Of a stretch of 64,000 nt of DNA, positions 54,180-63,054 are shown piece after piece. The notes under the pieces were generated by a model. That model had not been told where the DNA came from, did not search any database, and saw nothing but the letters and a program-made list of their open reading frames with translations. The stretch is from Rhodopirellula halodulae (GTDB lineage: Bacteria > Planctomycetota > Planctomycetia > Pirellulales > Pirellulaceae): contig NZ_JAJKFV010000011.1 in assembly GCF_020966775.1 (NCBI RefSeq), forward strand, positions 423,023 through 487,022, given 5' to 3'. Made by a program: the position numbers and the translations under genes. Numbering within the stretch: the stretch's first letter is position 1; every line of letters starts with the position of its first letter.

Positions 54180-54220
54180 GCATTGGCAGTCGATCATCTC
54201 GACTGCCAGTGCGTTTCTTC
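54180..54220 (+). terminator. intrinsic terminator after the DUF4142 gene
   Basis: GCA-T-TGGCAGTCGA, loop TCATC, TCGACTGCCA-G-TGC: 14 pairs including one G-T wobble, followed by GTTTCTTC. It begins 29 bases after the stop codon. Confidence 0.75.
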
Positions 54221-54419
54221 ATGCGCATCGATCCATGCCACCGCCACATACCTGGCAAAATACATTATCCATTTGACGCCGAGTCTCAGGGTTCTTGCCC
54301 GCGCAACCGCTACCATTGTGACGGCAGCATCGCACGCAGACTTCAACGTCGGCATTGCAATTTGACGAGATTTGTCAAAGCGGCTGCATCGCTTCATGGC
54401 ATCCGTGCGCAGGTCTCTC

Positions 54420-56069
54420 ATGTTTCGAATGGCTCTTCCCTCGACGCTCGTGTTTTCTCGGTTTTCCAAGAATTCTCGAACCGCATCCGCTTGGTTAGCC
54501 GGTGCCGCCATCCTGGTTTCGCTGCAAATCGCGGACACATCGATCGCGGATGATCGTCCCAACATCGTTGTCATTATGGTGGATGACATGGGTTTTTCGG
54601 ACATCGGTCCTTACGGGAGCGAGATCCCGACACCGCACTTGGATCAGCTGGCAGAAAACGGTGCCAAATTTTCTCAGTTCTACAACACGGGTCGTTGTTG
54701 TCCGACGCGAGCCTCGTTGCTGACAGGACTCTATTCCCACCAAACTGGCATCGGCTGGATGACGACTGACCAGGAGGTTGCCGGGTATCGCGGTCGACTG
54801 AACGATCAATGCGTCACGATTGCGGAGGTGCTGGGGGAATCCGGCTACTTCACCGCCATGACGGGAAAATGGCATGTCGGATTTCAACAGGGCGTGACAC
54901 CACACAGCCGCGGATTCGATCGCAGTTTGAACCTCCCGGCGGGAGGATTGCACTTCTCAGACCAAACCGGATCCAAAGGCGGGGCCAAGCTGTATCTGAA
55001 CGGCGAACAAGTTGACCGTGACGATCCTCAGTTTTCTCCACCGTGGTACGGAAGCGATCTTTGGACTGATCAAGGCATCCGATTCATCGACGAAGCCATT
55101 GCTGACGAACAGCCTTTCTTCTGGTACCTCGCCCACGTCGCCCCGCATTTCCCATGCATGGCCCCGGAGGCCACCATCGCGAAATTTCGGGGGCGTTACA
55201 TGGACGGTTGGGACCGCTTACGGGAAGAACGTTATGCTCGCCAAATCGAATCAGGATTGATTGACGAGCACTGGCAAATGGAACCTCGCCCGGAACAGAT
55301 TCCGGCATGGGAGTCGTTGGAGCCGTCCGAACAAAAACGCTACGACGACATGATGGCGATCTACGCAGCGATGATTGTCGAAATCGACAAAAACATCGGA
55401 AAGCTGGTCGCCGCCCTGAAGCAACGCGGCCAGCTAGACAACACCTTGATCCTTTTCTTGTCGGACAACGGCGGCAATGCCGAGGCAGGTGTCAGTGGTC
55501 GGTACGAAGGCGACTCACCGGGTGACCCGCACTCCAATGTGTTCATCGGTCGATGCTGGGCCCACTTGAACAACACGCCCTTTCGCAAGTACAAGCACTA
55601 CAACCACGAGGGCGGCACCGCCACGCCTTTGATCGCGCACTGGCCAGCTCGATTGAATCCGTCCACCGATGCAAATGGATGGATCAATACGCCGACACAC
55701 GTCATCGACATCATGGCCACCTGCGTCGATCTCGCCGAAGCAACTTACCCCAGCGACTTTCGTGGCCAGACCATTCATGGACTCGAGGGGCAAAGCCTTC
55801 AACCGCTGCTCACGGGCCAAGGCGAATTCGCGAAACGGCCTTTGTATTGGGAGCACGAAGGCAACGCTGCGATCCGAGTGGGTGACCGCAAACTTGTTCG
55901 GCAAGGAGTCCGCGGGACTTGGGAGCTATTCGACCTTGCCGCGGACAGAACGGAGCAGGTTGACCTGGCGAGCGAACATCCCGATGAAGTCGCGCAGTTG
56001 AAGAAGCAATGGCGACAATGGGCACAAAGCCATCAGGTCGTTCCTCGTCCGAACAAAAAAAAGAAGTAA
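54420..56069 (+). CDS. secreted arylsulfatase
   Basis: Sulfatase of 549 residues from the ATG at 54420, which leads into a signal peptide (TASAWLAGAAILVSLQIADTSIA). Metal-binding NIVVIMVDDMGFSDIG is followed by the active-site motif CCPTR (Cys93 converted to formylglycine), with SLLTGLYSHQTGIG after it. TGKWHVG supplies the substrate-binding Lys/His; LFLSDNGGNAE supplies the second metal Asp/Asn. C-terminal subdomain from about 430. It cleaves sulfate esters, probably from algal polysaccharides or mucins; substrate unknown. Confidence 0.94.
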   Translation: MFRMALPSTLVFSRFSKNSRTASAWLAGAAILVSLQIADTSIADDRPNIVVIMVDDMGFSDIGPYGSEIPTPHLDQLAENGAKFSQFYNTGRCCPTRASLLTGLYSHQTGIGWMTTDQEVAGYRGRLNDQCVTIAEVLGESGYFTAMTGKWHVGFQQGVTPHSRGFDRSLNLPAGGLHFSDQTGSKGGAKLYLNGEQVDRDDPQFSPPWYGSDLWTDQGIRFIDEAIADEQPFFWYLAHVAPHFPCMAPEATIAKFRGRYMDGWDRLREERYARQIESGLIDEHWQMEPRPEQIPAWESLEPSEQKRYDDMMAIYAAMIVEIDKNIGKLVAALKQRGQLDNTLILFLSDNGGNAEAGVSGRYEGDSPGDPHSNVFIGRCWAHLNNTPFRKYKHYNHEGGTATPLIAHWPARLNPSTDANGWINTPTHVIDIMATCVDLAEATYPSDFRGQTIHGLEGQSLQPLLTGQGEFAKRPLYWEHEGNAAIRVGDRKLVRQGVRGTWELFDLAADRTEQVDLASEHPDEVAQLKKQWRQWAQSHQVVPRPNKKKK

Positions 56070-56124
56070 CACCAAGAAACGTCCAATGAATGCGTGGTGA
56101 AGCGGACTGCTCGCCAGCAAAGAA

Positions 56125-56457
56125 CTAGGCCAACTTGACACCGTTTGGGACGGCTTGGTCGGGCACGGCGAGAATGACTGAACCATCATCACGATGGAGC
56201 CCGGTCAGCAGAAACTCCGACATGAACGGGCCAATTTGTTTCGGCGGAAAGTTCACGACACCGATCACCTGACGCCCCAGTAGTTCATCAGGTGAATAGT
56301 GGTCCGTGATCTGTGCACTGGTTCGCTTGACGCCAACCTCTTCCCCAAAGTCCACCGTCACTTTGTAGGCAGGCTTGCGGGCTTCCGGGAATTCCTCGAC
56401 GCGGACGACCGTTCCGACACGCAGGTCCACCTGCTCGAATTCTTGCCAAGTGATCAT
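56125..56457 (-). CDS. csaA: CsaA-type tRNA-binding-domain protein
   Basis: Protein of 110 residues from the ATG at 56457, the exact size of CsaA; a longer open frame to 56655 is non-homologous. An OB-fold tRNA-binding domain is evident: [80 protein letters not shown]. CsaA acts as a chaperone-like dimer and binds structured RNA. Converges on the sulfatase upstream and is divergent from the DUF1569 gene. Confidence 0.93.
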   Translation of the reverse strand: MITWQEFEQVDLRVGTVVRVEEFPEARKPAYKVTVDFGEEVGVKRTSAQITDHYSPDELLGRQVIGVVNFPPKQIGPFMSEFLLTGLHRDDGSVILAVPDQAVPNGVKLA

Positions 56458-56648
56458 GGTGAAAGTTACTTTTCTTGAAAAGAAGAGGGACGCTGCATTC
56501 GCGTTTTCACTCGCGTGTGAACGAGACACGCTCACGCGCGTGCGGTTCAGTGTCGCGAGACAATGTTTCCGGAAGTGTTTGTCGATGGTCGCCGATAAAT
56601 TGACAAGCTCAACCATGCCTCGTCCCTTCTCTTCTGGAATTCGCTCCG

Positions 56649-57104
56649 ATGGCATCGAAACGACAATTGGACTTTCACAGCGGCGAAGAAGTCATCGCCG
56701 AAATTGAACGCCTACAAGGGACGCAATACGACAAGCTCAAGAACTGGAACCTGACTCAAATCTGCGAGCACTTGGACGTGATCATGCGAGGCGGCATGGA
56801 AGGCTTCGGGTTTCGGATGCCCAAACTACTGCGGGCGACGGTTTTGAAATGGGTCTTCGGACGGATGCTCCGTCAACGGAAAATGTCAAGTGCGCCAACC
56901 CTGGATCGACTCAAACCCAAGTCGCCCGGTGATGCCGAAGACGAGCAGATCATTCAACGATGCATTGCAACCATTCGCGAAGCGTCAACGTTTGAGGGCA
57001 GCATGGACCAATATCCATTTCTTGATGATCTGACACCGGAGCAATGGCGTCAGTTCATGTGGATCCACGCCGCCCACCACCTGGGTTTCTTGCTGCCTAA
57101 GTGA
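56649..57104 (+). CDS. DUF1569 protein (DinB-like fold)
   Basis: Soluble protein of 151 residues recognised as DUF1569 by [41 protein letters not shown] and the C-terminal [12 protein letters not shown]. The His residues ([12 protein letters not shown]) are spaced as the metal ligands of DinB/YfiT-type four-helix bundles. Function unknown. A hairpin lies 15 bases after its stop. Confidence 0.85.
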   Translation: MASKRQLDFHSGEEVIAEIERLQGTQYDKLKNWNLTQICEHLDVIMRGGMEGFGFRMPKLLRATVLKWVFGRMLRQRKMSSAPTLDRLKPKSPGDAEDEQIIQRCIATIREASTFEGSMDQYPFLDDLTPEQWRQFMWIHAAHHLGFLLPK

Positions 57105-57118
57105 GAACATTTGATCGC

Positions 57119-57139
57119 AGCAGAGCAAAGCACTCTGCT
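57119..57139. terminator. hairpin between convergent genes
   Basis: AGCAGAG-CAAAGCA-CTCTGCT: perfect 7-base stem, 7-base loop, in the 80-base gap between the DUF1569 gene and a minus-strand sulfatase. No T-run of note. Confidence 0.5.
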
Positions 57140-57184
57140 TCGAATGCATGTTGAACGCGGACAGCAACGCAACGAACGGCCGAG

Positions 57185-58666
57185 TTACTTCTTCGGTGCT
57201 TTTCCGCGAGCCTGCCAATTGGGATGCGGCACATGGGCTTCGGCCATGGCGTTTTCCATCCGTTTCACAATTTCCGGATGCTGCTTCGCCAAGTTCTTGG
57301 TCTCACCCAGATCGCTTTCGAGGTCGTAGAGCTCGATGGGGCCGTTCATCCACGGTTGGCGAATGGCTTTCCATTTGCCAGCACGCACCGCCTGTCGACC
57401 TCCCTGTTCGTAAAACTCCCAGTAGAGATAGTCATGTGATTGCTGGGCTTCGGGGCGTCCAACGATACTTGGTGCAAAACTGATCGAATCCGCGTCCTCG
57501 GGAAATTCCGTTCCGGCCAACTCAGCGGTGGTGGCCATCAAATCGCCGAAGTAGCCAATGTGATCGGACACCGTGCCGGGCGGAGTCGTTCCGGGCCAGC
57601 GGACAATCAACGGAACTCGGATGCCGCCCTCGGTCAACGCTCGCTTCATCCCACGAAGAGGCCCAGCGGGATCGAAACGTTCGGGGTTGTGGCCTCCTTC
57701 GTTGTGAGGACCGTTGTCGCTGGAGAACATCACGACGGTGTCTTGGTCGATTTTGAGTTCGGCCAACAGATCCAAGATTCGACCGACATCTGAATCCATC
57801 CGAGTGATCATCGCGGCTTGGCCTTTATCCTGATCACTCCAATCCTTGTCCGAGTACATGCCGTAATCAGGAACCTCCTGCCCGTTGCCGGACATGCCCG
57901 TGCCTTCGTTGTTGGCATGGGGAATGGTCAACGAGAGATACAAAAAGAACGGCTGCTCGCGAGACTTCTCCGCCTTTTCACGAATGAAGTCGAGGGCGTC
58001 TTCGGCGATCAAGTCATGGGAATAGTCCACACGCTGAATTGCCATGCCTCCTGTGAAACCACCGTAGGATCGATCACGTCGCTCCACGACGTTCCGAAGC
58101 GGCTCTTTGGTTTCGTTCCGCCACAGGAACTCGGGGTAGTAATTGTGGGCATGAACCTGATTGAGGTAACCGTAGAAATGATCAAATCCTTGTTTGCGTG
58201 GCAGCCCTTCGCGGCCACCGGGAGCATCGTCACCGAGCCCCCATTTGCCGCACAAAGCGGTCGTGTATCCAGCCGCTTTCAAGACTTCCGCCACGGTCAC
58301 GTCTTCGTCACGCAGCGATTGCTTGGACATGTCAGGCCCACTCGCATTTCCGCGAACGTGAGTGTGCCCCATGTGCATGCCAGTCATCAAAACACTTCGT
58401 GACGGCGCGCAAACAGTGTTGCCGGCATAGAAGTCAGTGAACCGCATGCCTTCGGCTGCCATCTGATCCAAACGAGGAGTCTGGATCAATTCCTGTCCGT
58501 AACAGCCCAGGTCGGCATAGCCCAAATCGTCCGCCAAGATGAACACGATGTTGGGACGTTTGGCATCATCCGCGAACACAGACGAGCTGGCGAGAGCAAA
58601 CGAGACAAATGCGATGGCGAGCCACACAACACGAAGCGTTGCGTGGGCGGTCGAGATCTTTGGCAT
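57185..58666 (-). CDS. secreted arylsulfatase A-type enzyme
   Basis: Sulfatase of 493 residues from the ATG at 58666, giving a signal peptide ([22 protein letters not shown]). Motifs: [19 protein letters not shown] (metal), CAPSR at Cys86 (formylglycine), [22 protein letters not shown] (Lys) and [15 protein letters not shown] (metal, base). The C-terminal region ends in a Lys/Arg-rich tail. Distinct from the one at 54420 in the CAPSR active site and the RGN insert typical of arylsulfatase A-like enzymes. Third base of a sulfatase cluster. Confidence 0.94.
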   Translation of the reverse strand: MPKISTAHATLRVVWLAIAFVSFALASSSVFADDAKRPNIVFILADDLGYADLGCYGQELIQTPRLDQMAAEGMRFTDFYAGNTVCAPSRSVLMTGMHMGHTHVRGNASGPDMSKQSLRDEDVTVAEVLKAAGYTTALCGKWGLGDDAPGGREGLPRKQGFDHFYGYLNQVHAHNYYPEFLWRNETKEPLRNVVERRDRSYGGFTGGMAIQRVDYSHDLIAEDALDFIREKAEKSREQPFFLYLSLTIPHANNEGTGMSGNGQEVPDYGMYSDKDWSDQDKGQAAMITRMDSDVGRILDLLAELKIDQDTVVMFSSDNGPHNEGGHNPERFDPAGPLRGMKRALTEGGIRVPLIVRWPGTTPPGTVSDHIGYFGDLMATTAELAGTEFPEDADSISFAPSIVGRPEAQQSHDYLYWEFYEQGGRQAVRAGKWKAIRQPWMNGPIELYDLESDLGETKNLAKQHPEIVKRMENAMAEAHVPHPNWQARGKAPKK

Positions 58667-58709
58667 AAGAGAGCAGGCGGGGATGGTGGTGGGGGTGGGG
58701 AGTGAACAG

Positions 58710-58741
58710 GCAAGCATGCAACGGGCAAGCATGCCTTGCCG
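58710..58741 (-). terminator. direct repeat plus hairpin after the minus-strand sulfatase
   Basis: GGCAAGCATGC occurs twice (58710-58720 and 58725-58735); the second copy continues into CTTGCC, giving stem GGCAAG/CTTGCC with a five-base loop, 58725-58741, eight bases downstream of the stop of the sulfatase at 58749. Candidate terminator without a T-run. Confidence 0.35.
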
Positions 58742-58748
58742 CATCGGA

Positions 58749-60260
58749 TCAGCCGCCGCGTTTCATCGGGGCTGGGTAGGTTTGCAATATCTTACTCAAA
58801 CGCTCGACCACTTCGGGTTGCCGCGCCGCCAAGTTTTCCCGCTCCAAAGGATCCGCTTCGTAGTCGTACAGTTCGTAGGCGATGTCGCCGCCACCGTCGT
58901 AGGGCATCCACTGCACCAATCGATAGCGATCGGTACGAATGGCGCGGCCCAATTTGCGTTTCGGGTAAGCATGAAACGCATGGTCACGTACACGTGCCGA
59001 TCCATCTTGAAGGACTGGAACCAAGCTGACTCCATCGACTGACTGCGGCCCTTGAGGTGCGGGCAGGCCGGCCAATTCCGCCAACGTGGGAAACAGGTCG
59101 ACACTTTCGGCCAATTGTTTGGTCGATGAACCGGCGGCGGTCACCCCCGGGGCAACAATCAAAATTGGAATCCGATTGGCTTGTTCGTAGTTCGTGTGTT
59201 TGGTCCAAATGCCCAAGTCTCCCAAGTGAAAACCATGGTCCCCCCAAAGCACCACGATCGTGTTGTCGGCGAGGCTCGAACGATCCAGCTCATCGATCAC
59301 CTTTCCAATTTGAGCATCGACGTAGCTCATGCTGGCGTAGTAGCCATGAATCAAATCGCATTTCAGCTCTTCGCTGAACTCAGCATTGGCCTTCTCGGGC
59401 ACAGGTTTGTAGTTTGTGATCTCTCCACCGCGTTTCCCCGCGACCGGTGGTGCATCCTTGGGCAACTGTTCGTGCTGTGGCATCGGCAACGTTTGTGGGT
59501 CGTACAAGTCCCAGTACTTTTTGGGAGCACTGAACGGCAGGTGGGGCCTCGCGAAACCGGCAGCGATGAAGAACGGTGTTCCCTCGGAATCCAACCGTGA
59601 CTTGGCTGCTCTCAAGCGACGGATCGTCTCTTCCGCCACACGTCCATCGGCATAGGCGCTGTCATCCACCTCGGGAGACTCATACGCGGCACCACGAGGG
59701 AGACTGCGAATCTGTCCGAGTTTCTGGTTGGTGAAGAAAGCCTCCTCGCGCGTTAGCTTGCCTCCATCCGTGCTGGCGGGTTCGACGTACTCAATCACCT
59801 TCTCTTTGAAATGAGGAACCGAAAACGACTCGGGATCACCATGATTTCCATGTCCAATGTGAAAGATCTTGCCCAGAGACTCGGTGCGATAGCCACCATG
59901 CTTCGCGAAATGCTGCGGCATGGTCACCGCGTTGGGCATCACTTGTCGCAACTGGCTTCCGAGGCCGTACAGTCCCGTCGAAGTTGAATGGGATCCAAGC
60001 ATCAACGTGAAACGCGAAGGCGCACAAACAGCTTGGTTGCAATACGCCGCATCGAAACGCATCCCACGAGCCGACAGCGCGTCCATGTGAGGTGTCTTGG
60101 CGTGCGGGTCGCCATAACACCCCATCGCAGGTTTCAAATCGTCAACCAGAATCAACAACACGTTGGGCTTCTCGGCAGCACCGGTTTCCGTTGAACCAAC
60201 GGTAACGAGGCAAATCAGCGAGAGAACGAAGGCAAGCGAGGCAAGGAGCTGTTTGGTCAT
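58749..60260 (-). CDS. secreted sulfatase (iduronate-2-sulfatase-like)
   Basis: Sulfatase of 503 residues from the ATG at 60260 (signal [23 protein letters not shown]). Motifs: [19 protein letters not shown], formylglycine Cys79 in CAPSR ([14 protein letters not shown]), [39 protein letters not shown] and [17 protein letters not shown]. The [15 protein letters not shown] and GDHGFHLGD blocks are hallmarks of the iduronate-2-sulfatase (choline-sulfatase-like) group. The polysaccharide target is unknown. It is followed by the arylsulfatase A-type gene on the same strand but with a candidate terminator between. Confidence 0.94.
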   Translation of the reverse strand: MTKQLLASLAFVLSLICLVTVGSTETGAAEKPNVLLILVDDLKPAMGCYGDPHAKTPHMDALSARGMRFDAAYCNQAVCAPSRFTLMLGSHSTSTGLYGLGSQLRQVMPNAVTMPQHFAKHGGYRTESLGKIFHIGHGNHGDPESFSVPHFKEKVIEYVEPASTDGGKLTREEAFFTNQKLGQIRSLPRGAAYESPEVDDSAYADGRVAEETIRRLRAAKSRLDSEGTPFFIAAGFARPHLPFSAPKKYWDLYDPQTLPMPQHEQLPKDAPPVAGKRGGEITNYKPVPEKANAEFSEELKCDLIHGYYASMSYVDAQIGKVIDELDRSSLADNTIVVLWGDHGFHLGDLGIWTKHTNYEQANRIPILIVAPGVTAAGSSTKQLAESVDLFPTLAELAGLPAPQGPQSVDGVSLVPVLQDGSARVRDHAFHAYPKRKLGRAIRTDRYRLVQWMPYDGGGDIAYELYDYEADPLERENLAARQPEVVERLSKILQTYPAPMKRGG

Positions 60261-60719
60261 AAAAGATCGGAAGGGGGATGATGGAAGAAGCCGATTGGGC
60301 ACCATGCCCCAAGCGTCGCAGTCGAGACGCGACTCGAGAAGCACCGCCATTGACGGAGACACATTTCGATCATTTGTCACTCAAGCACTTTAAACGAGCC
60401 GCTGACCGAGTTGCGTGGCTCATTCTGCACAACAGCCACCATCCAAGCAAGTTTGCGGGACAAATTCTTTCGACCCACCAAGGTCGGCAAACACCGCCGC
60501 AAAAAAACGCCCGCTAGCCTCGTGAGCAACCAGCACCACAACTGAGATAAATTGTCCCACCCAAAACGTCCGCGAATCGAGATTGGATCGGGCTTCTCAA
60601 GCTCTCTTGAACTAGAATCTCCGGTTTGCTTGACTGCCGCTCAGAATTCGCCCCTCGTGTGAAATCGCATTGTCGCGATCGAGTTCACGCGTCACTTGAT
60701 TTGCTCGCCGTCCCAGCCC
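60261..60719. other. divergent intergenic region
   Basis: About 460 bases between the iduronate-sulfatase-like gene and the peroxidase gene, no supported coding frame. Presumed promoters for both. I see no palindrome or repeat of note. Confidence 0.45.
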
Positions 60720-62858
60720 ATGTCGTTCTTTCACGATTCCTATCGCCGCAATCGCAAGCACCGACGATGCCGATCGCGATTCCGGCGACCGCAGATGGAA
60801 TCTCTGGAGACGCGACAGTTGTTGGCCGCGGATGGGATTGCCTGTCGGCACAACGTCTACGACGCCGAAGACGTCAATGACGACGGTCGAGTATCCGCTC
60901 TGGACGCTCTGCTGGTCATCAACGCCTTGTCCGACGATCGGTCGGACGATGCTTCGGTTTTCACCGACGTCACCAACGATGGAAACCGAAGCGCGCTGGA
61001 CGCGTTGCGAGTCATCAATCGCATCGGCAATGACAACGAAGTGACTTCGATTCCTTCCGTCAGACCGGGGCCGCTGATCCCCAACGCACCCGAGGTCGTC
61101 TCATCCATTGACGGACGTGGCAACAATCTGACTCACACGAATTGGGGTGCCACAGGGCAGACGCTGCTTCGAATCGCACCCGCAGCCTATGCCGACGGTG
61201 TGTCCGCGCCCGCCGGAGCCAATCGGCCCAGCCCACGAGTGATCAGCAATTTGTTGTCGACAAACTCATTCGATTCACCCATCAACCAACATGGATTATC
61301 CGCATTCGTTTATGCGTGGGGGCAATTCATCGATCACGACCTCGGTCTCAGTGAAACGGAACAACAGGGCGAATCATTCAATATCGTCGTGCCAACCGGA
61401 GACCCACATTTTGATCCCGACCAAACGGGAACGAAAACCATCCCCTTTCACCGCAATGAATTTGCCTTGGGTACGGGAACATCGACCGACAACCCGGCAC
61501 AGCAAATCAATCTGATCACCGCCTTCATCGATGGATCGATGGTCTACGGCAGTGACGAGACCACGGCGGCATCACTTCGCACGTTCGTGGGAGGCCGAAT
61601 GAAAGTCACATCGAATGACTTGCTGCCGCTGGACGAACATGGAATGGCGATCGCCGGTGACAGTCGTGCTAGTGAGAACATTGGTCTGACCGCGATGCAC
61701 ACGTTGTTCATCCGCGAACACAATCGATTGGCCGACGCGATTCAAATCATCGACCCGGCGGCCGACGACGAAACCGTCTACCAGCGTGCTCGTGCGGTGG
61801 TCACCGCCATTGTTCAGTCCATCACCTACAACGAGTTTCTGCCCGCGTTGTTGGGTCGTGGCTTCATGACCGAATACGCCGGCTACAACTCGACGGTGAA
61901 TCCAGGCATCGCCACTGAGTTTTCGACAGCGGCTTTCCGGTTGGGACACAGCACGCTACGGGAAGAGATCGATTTTCTAGACAACGACGGCAAAGCCCTG
62001 CGAGACGAAGTTGCTTTGAAAGATGCTTACTTCCGAGCTTCGATGCTGGAGGAAACCGGAATCGACGGGCTGTTGAAGTTTGACGCTTCCGCAGCGGCAA
62101 ACGAAATTGACCTGGGCGTGGTGGACGCCCTGCGAAACTTCCTGTTCGGGCCTCCCGGTGCCGGCGGGATGGACTTGGTGGCGATGAACATTCAACGCGG
62201 TCGAGACCATGGACTCAGCGACTACAACGCTACGCGCGAAGCTTACGGGCTTCCGCCAGTCAGCACGTTTGCCGACATCACCGGCGACGTGACGCTCCAA
62301 AGCAGACTGGCATCGCTTTATGGTTCCGTGGATGACATCGATTTATGGGTGGGCTTGATGGCGGAAGACCATCTGCTGGACGCATCCGTTGGAGAATTGA
62401 CCGCAACCATCATTGCCGATCAATTCCAACGAACTCGGGATGGAGACCGCTTCTTCTATCGAAACCTGTGGGAAGGACAAGCTCTGCAAACACTTGAGCG
62501 AACGCGACTCAAAGACGTTATCGAACGCAACACTTCGGTGGATGGTCTGCAAGACAACGTGTTTTTCATGCGGACTGAACTTCGCGGACAAGTCTATGCC
62601 GATACTTCGCCCAGTTCGGAACCCAACGACCGCCGCGGCATCGAGGATTGCTTGATCGAATTGATGGATCAGGATTCCAAAGTGGTCGCGACGACGCGAA
62701 CCGACCGGTTTGGCAACTATCGATTTCGCGGTCTATCTCTTACCGGTGACTATCAAGTCCGTTTTGTAGATTCGGGCGAAACCCTGACCGCCAGCATCAC
62801 CAACGGCGATTCGCGAATTCGTCATTTGGATTTCATCGTGGCGGACATCAACGCCTAG
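60720..62858 (+). CDS. secreted haem peroxidase with N-terminal LEPR-XLL signature and dockerin-like repeats
   Basis: Protein of 712 residues, ATG at 60720. The basic head is followed by PQMESLETRQLLAAD, the planctomycete LExRxLL(A) signature. Two dockerin-like calcium repeats (DVNDDGRVSALDALLVINAL, DVTNDGNRSALDALRVINRI; about 50-102) come next. The animal-type peroxidase domain (about 120-600) has distal His206 (WGQFIDHDLG), Arg316 and Glu319 (DSRASEN), REHNRLA and proximal His410 (FRLGHS). A C-terminal SdrD B-like beta module follows. All key residues are present, so it should be active, using peroxide to oxidise halide or phenolic substrates outside the cell. Confidence 0.92.
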   Translation: MSFFHDSYRRNRKHRRCRSRFRRPQMESLETRQLLAADGIACRHNVYDAEDVNDDGRVSALDALLVINALSDDRSDDASVFTDVTNDGNRSALDALRVINRIGNDNEVTSIPSVRPGPLIPNAPEVVSSIDGRGNNLTHTNWGATGQTLLRIAPAAYADGVSAPAGANRPSPRVISNLLSTNSFDSPINQHGLSAFVYAWGQFIDHDLGLSETEQQGESFNIVVPTGDPHFDPDQTGTKTIPFHRNEFALGTGTSTDNPAQQINLITAFIDGSMVYGSDETTAASLRTFVGGRMKVTSNDLLPLDEHGMAIAGDSRASENIGLTAMHTLFIREHNRLADAIQIIDPAADDETVYQRARAVVTAIVQSITYNEFLPALLGRGFMTEYAGYNSTVNPGIATEFSTAAFRLGHSTLREEIDFLDNDGKALRDEVALKDAYFRASMLEETGIDGLLKFDASAAANEIDLGVVDALRNFLFGPPGAGGMDLVAMNIQRGRDHGLSDYNATREAYGLPPVSTFADITGDVTLQSRLASLYGSVDDIDLWVGLMAEDHLLDASVGELTATIIADQFQRTRDGDRFFYRNLWEGQALQTLERTRLKDVIERNTSVDGLQDNVFFMRTELRGQVYADTSPSSEPNDRRGIEDCLIELMDQDSKVVATTRTDRFGNYRFRGLSLTGDYQVRFVDSGETLTASITNGDSRIRHLDFIVADINA

Positions 62859-62867
62859 CGCAGGCGT
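62851..62867 (+). terminator. hairpin over the peroxidase stop codon
   Basis: ACGCCT-AGCGC-AGGCGT: perfect 6-base stem, 5-base loop, spanning the TAG stop of the peroxidase gene. No T-run; the next gene follows on the same strand. Confidence 0.4.
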
Positions 62868-63054
62868 GCAGTGAAATCGTCGCGAGAGTGATCTGGCGAA
62901 AAACTTCGCGGCAGAGTGACATCCGTCCATGCGTTTTCCCCTTTTCGGGAACAGCCAAGCCCGCAACCGCTTTCGACCAGCGTTTGCATCGCGAATCAAA
63001 GCGAATTTGGCGGTGGCAATGGATTGTTTCTCTTCTCTCGCAGCGTCTTTCGTC

